NCBI GenBank assembly: GCA_017613535.1
Contig: JAGADO010000147.1
Coordinates: 1 to 35,944, forward strand
Origin: Clostridia bacterium
GTDB taxonomy: Bacteria > Bacillota > Clostridia > UBA1212 > UBA1255
Direction: 5' to 3'
DNA length: 35,944 bases
Below, piece by piece: positions 33,877 through 35,944 of the stretch. A model generated the notes under the pieces. The model did not search any database. It saw only the letters and a program-made list of their open reading frames with translations, and was not told the DNA's origin. How positions within the stretch are numbered: the first letter of the stretch is position 1; every line of letters starts with the position of its first letter. The position numbers were made by a program, and so were the translations under genes.

Positions 33877-34821
33877 TTATTTAAGGAAACCGCCTATGAT
33901 CTTGTCCTCCGCTTCCTTCTCGGTAAGGCCGAGGGACATCAGTTTCTCGAGCTGCTCGCCTGCGATCTTTCCGATAGCGGCCTCGTGGATCAGCTCGGCC
34001 TCCGTAGAGTTCGCAGTGATCTGGGGCAGCGAAGAAACGACGGCGTTGTCCATGATGATAGCGTCGCACTCGCTGTGGCCGTGGCAGCGGTTGTTTCCGC
34101 GCAGATCGGCGTTGAACTGCTGGCGGGAATCGTCCCTGGCGACTGAGCGCGACACGACGTTTGCGGTCGAACCTTCACCGTTCATATCTACCTTAAAATC
34201 GGTCGTGGCATGCTGTCTGCCGTGAGTCATTATCTTTTCGCTGATAACGATCCTGGCGCCTTCTCCGAGCGTAGCGCGCGTTACGCGTTCGGTGGAATCG
34301 ACACCCTTTATCTGCGTCGTTTCCATCTCCATATAGCCGTTCTTTTCGATATTGACGACGGTCGTGGGGTTCATAACGTTCGTACCCTCGCCATTGCCCT
34401 CGCCGTAGTGGCGCTCGACATATTTCACGTGGGCGTTCTTCCCGACGTGGAACGTGTGAATGCCGTCATGGCGCGACTCGGTGCAGCTGTCGTTATGGAT
34501 GCCGCAGCCGGCAATGATCTCTACCGTCGCAGCCTCTCCGATGTAAAAATCGTTGTACACGAGGTCCTGGAGGCCTGGTTCGGTCAATATCACGGGTATA
34601 TACACTGTCTCGCCTGTCGTTCCGGGGGCAATTATGATATTTATGCCGGGCTTGTCTTTTTTAGAGATGATCTCCACGGCTTTGGTACTCGCGCGTCCGA
34701 TAGACTTTCCGTCCGCACGGATATTGAACGCGCCGGAAGGTATCTCAGTAAGTCCCGCGATCGAGTCGAGCAATCCGCGCCCTACGGCGGCAACATCTTT
34801 CATATCAAAATCAATATTCAT
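33877..34821 (-). CDS. SufB/SufD-type Fe-S scaffold protein (SmsB-like)
   Basis: A 314-residue scaffold subunit that with SufC builds iron-sulfur clusters. The family's beta-helix core is seen in repeats such as TTVVNIEKNGYMEMETTQ and ARIVISEKIMTHGRQHATT, with CHGHSECDAIIMD and the C-terminal HEAAIGKI...LMSLGLTEKEAEDKI, conserved in SufB/SufD. At this length it lacks the long N-terminal part of SufB and matches the single SufBD protein of two-gene SUF systems. ATG at 34819-34821 is preceded by AGGAGG; an ATG further upstream would run back into sufC. It lies 16 bases after sufC. Confidence 0.9.
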   Translation of the reverse strand: MNIDFDMKDVAAVGRGLLDSIAGLTEIPSGAFNIRADGKSIGRASTKAVEIISKKDKPGINIIIAPGTTGETVYIPVILTEPGLQDLVYNDFYIGEAATVEIIAGCGIHNDSCTESRHDGIHTFHVGKNAHVKYVERHYGEGNGEGTNVMNPTTVVNIEKNGYMEMETTQIKGVDSTERVTRATLGEGARIVISEKIMTHGRQHATTDFKVDMNGEGSTANVVSRSVARDDSRQQFNADLRGNNRCHGHSECDAIIMDNAVVSSLPQITANSTEAELIHEAAIGKIAGEQLEKLMSLGLTEKEAEDKIIGGFLK

Positions 34822-34837
34822 TCCGCTGCGCCTCCTC

Positions 34838-35560
34838 TTACGAATTGATCCCGTCGAGTCGCGGACAGGTGCGGTCGTACATAAGTCCCGGGAGGATCTC
34901 GTCCTTTGGCCCCTCGCGTTCGACGCGTCCGTCGCTGATGACAACGATCCTGTCAGCTATTTCAAGTATGCGCTCCTGGTGCGATATGATCATTATCGAC
35001 CCGTGCGTTCTTTCGCGCATCTTTTCAAATACTTTGATCAGGCTGTTGAAGCTCCAGAGGTCGATTCCGGCTTCAGGCTCGTCAAACACGGCAAATTCGG
35101 TGCCGCGGGCAAGTACCGACGCGATCTCGATTCGTTTGAGTTCTCCTCCCGACAGGCTCGAGTTCACTTCGCGGTCAATGTAGTCCCGGGCGCACAGTCC
35201 GACTGATGAAAGGAATTCGCACGCTTCGGAAACAGATATCTCTCTGCCTGCCGCGATCGTGATCAGATCCTTTACCGTGATCCCCTTAAAGCGCACAGGC
35301 TGCTGGAAAGCATAGCTGATGCCTGCTTTAGCGCGCTCTGTGATACCGAGATCCGTTATATCCTCGCCGTTCAGGTATAAGCGCCCTCCGGTCGGTTTGT
35401 AAAGCCCGGATATCACCTTCGCAAGAGACGATTTTCCGCCTCCGTTCGGTCCGGTGACAACGGTAAACCCGTCGTTTATTTCCAGGTTTATGCCTTTTAA
35501 AATATCTTTTCTGCCTTTTTCGGTATTCGCGAAAAAGTCGATGTCAACAAGTTTGAGCAT
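34838..35560 (-). CDS. sufC: Fe-S cluster assembly ATPase SufC
   Basis: A 240-residue ABC-type ATPase, soluble, that drives conformational change in the SufB/D scaffold. Walker A is GPNGGGKSS near residues 38-46, the signature is LSGGELKR, Walker B FAVFDEPEAGID and the H-loop ISHQER. The sequence DEPEAGID is typical of SufC rather than transporter ATPases. It leads the two-gene suf pair, behind a promoter at 35613-35642, with no sufS or sufU in view. AGGGCGG serves as ribosome site. Confidence 0.93.
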   Translation of the reverse strand: MLKLVDIDFFANTEKGRKDILKGINLEINDGFTVVTGPNGGGKSSLAKVISGLYKPTGGRLYLNGEDITDLGITERAKAGISYAFQQPVRFKGITVKDLITIAAGREISVSEACEFLSSVGLCARDYIDREVNSSLSGGELKRIEIASVLARGTEFAVFDEPEAGIDLWSFNSLIKVFEKMRERTHGSIMIISHQERILEIADRIVVISDGRVEREGPKDEILPGLMYDRTCPRLDGINS

Positions 35561-35612
35561 ATCGTACCGCCCTGTTTTTTCATGATCATGCGCCCTTTAT
35601 AAGCGCACCCGG

Positions 35613-35642
35613 ATTATACCACATTCCCGGCTCCCTGTTCAA
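35613..35642 (-). promoter_or_regulatory. Promoter of the suf pair
   Basis: On the minus strand TTGAAC (35637-35642), an 18-base spacer ending TGTGG, and TATAAT (35613-35618). It is about 50 bases ahead of the sufC start. Confidence 0.65.
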
Positions 35643-35680
35643 TCTAACTCTGAAAAACGGCCGGGAATATCATTTGCTCA

Positions 35681-35710
35681 AAAAAACAAGCCGGACCCGA
35701 AAGTCCGGCT
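35681..35710 (-). terminator. Terminator of the sortase-anchored protein gene
   Basis: On the minus strand AGCCGGAC / GTCCGGCT (8-base stem, six-base loop) is followed by TGTTTTTTTG. It lies about 34 bases after the stop codon and insulates the suf promoter. Confidence 0.85.
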
Positions 35711-35743
35711 CATTATTTCAGAATAAGTTAACTTTCTTTAATA

Positions 35744-35944
35744 TCAGAAAGCTCTCTTCTTCATGAAGACAACAGCTGCGCCCATAGCGAGAACAGCGAT
35801 GACAGCGAACATAGCAACTGTCATGTCGCCGGTCTGAGGAACTGTCTCAGGCTGACGAGCTGTCTCAAGAACGTACTCGTTCAGGTTCAGGCCTCTGCAG
35901 GTCCAATCGGTGTAATCGGTGTTCTTCTGGTTAGACAGTCCGCC
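35744..35944 (-). CDS. C-terminal end of a sortase-anchored surface protein
   Basis: Only the last 66 codons are inside the window; the rest lies to the right. The visible end has the sortase signal VPQTGD, a hydrophobic helix (MFAVIAVLAMGAAVVF) and a basic tail KKRAF before TGA at 35744-35746. VPQTG is a known variant of LPXTG in Clostridia. The preceding residues (LNLNEYVLETARQPE) give no domain hint. The protein should be covalently attached to the cell wall. Confidence 0.85.
   Translation of the reverse strand, partial: GGLSNQKNTDYTDWTCRGLNLNEYVLETARQPETVPQTGDMTVAMFAVIAVLAMGAAVVFMKKRAF

Overview
The window looks like chromosomal DNA of a monoderm Clostridia-type member of the Bacillota, with a base composition near half G+C by eye. 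The signs are a sortase sorting signal (VPQTG) at the right edge, a two-gene SUF system, an argC-J-B-D operon, many lipoprotein signal peptides, and promoters of the Gram-positive TRTGn extended -10 type. I cannot name a genus. There is no rRNA, CRISPR array, intact transposon or prophage. The one RNA gene is the initiator tRNA.

Left part (1-11.7 kb). A minus-strand run holds a small membrane protein, a DUF6765-like protein, a DUF308-like membrane protein and a TlpA-type thioredoxin lipoprotein cut by the window edge. It shares an overlapping bidirectional promoter with a plus-strand pair, a metallo-beta-lactamase-fold hydrolase and an amidohydrolase. Next comes a minus-strand cell-envelope operon: a membrane protein with Ig-like repeats, a NodB-type polysaccharide deacetylase, ribF, lgt and rodA. 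A divergent plus-strand xylose-isomerase-like TIM-barrel gene ends in a strong terminator.

Middle part (11.8-19.5 kb). One long minus-strand run starts from a near-consensus promoter. Its order is a STAS protein, a membrane receptor carrying both a SpoIIE/PP2C phosphatase and an RsbW-like ATPase domain, a STAS domain fused to an aminoglycoside/choline-kinase-like phosphotransferase, a seven-helix YdcF-family protein, a zinc-ribbon/beta-propeller membrane protein, and a ConA-like lipoprotein. The first three form a partner-switching phosphorelay with an unusual STAS-kinase fusion. This is the most system-like novelty in the window.

Right-middle (19.6-26.8 kb). A divergent plus-strand cluster encodes a glycyl radical enzyme of unknown substrate, its activase, a zinc-dependent medium-chain dehydrogenase and an SPL-like radical SAM protein. 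The activase appears to have lost its ferredoxin domain, and the SPL-like protein ends in a beta-clamp-binding-like peptide. A compact three-arm bidirectional terminator separates them from a minus-strand esterase and a small lipoprotein.

Right part (27-35.9 kb). The arginine operon argCJBD lies behind a consensus promoter with tandem ARG boxes. It is followed by a gene-poor, AT-rich stretch with a decayed reading frame and a broken copy of tRNA-fMet facing the intact tRNA-fMet gene. Then come a GH71/GH99-like lipoprotein, sufB/D-like and sufC genes on the minus strand, and the C-terminal end of a sortase-anchored surface protein.
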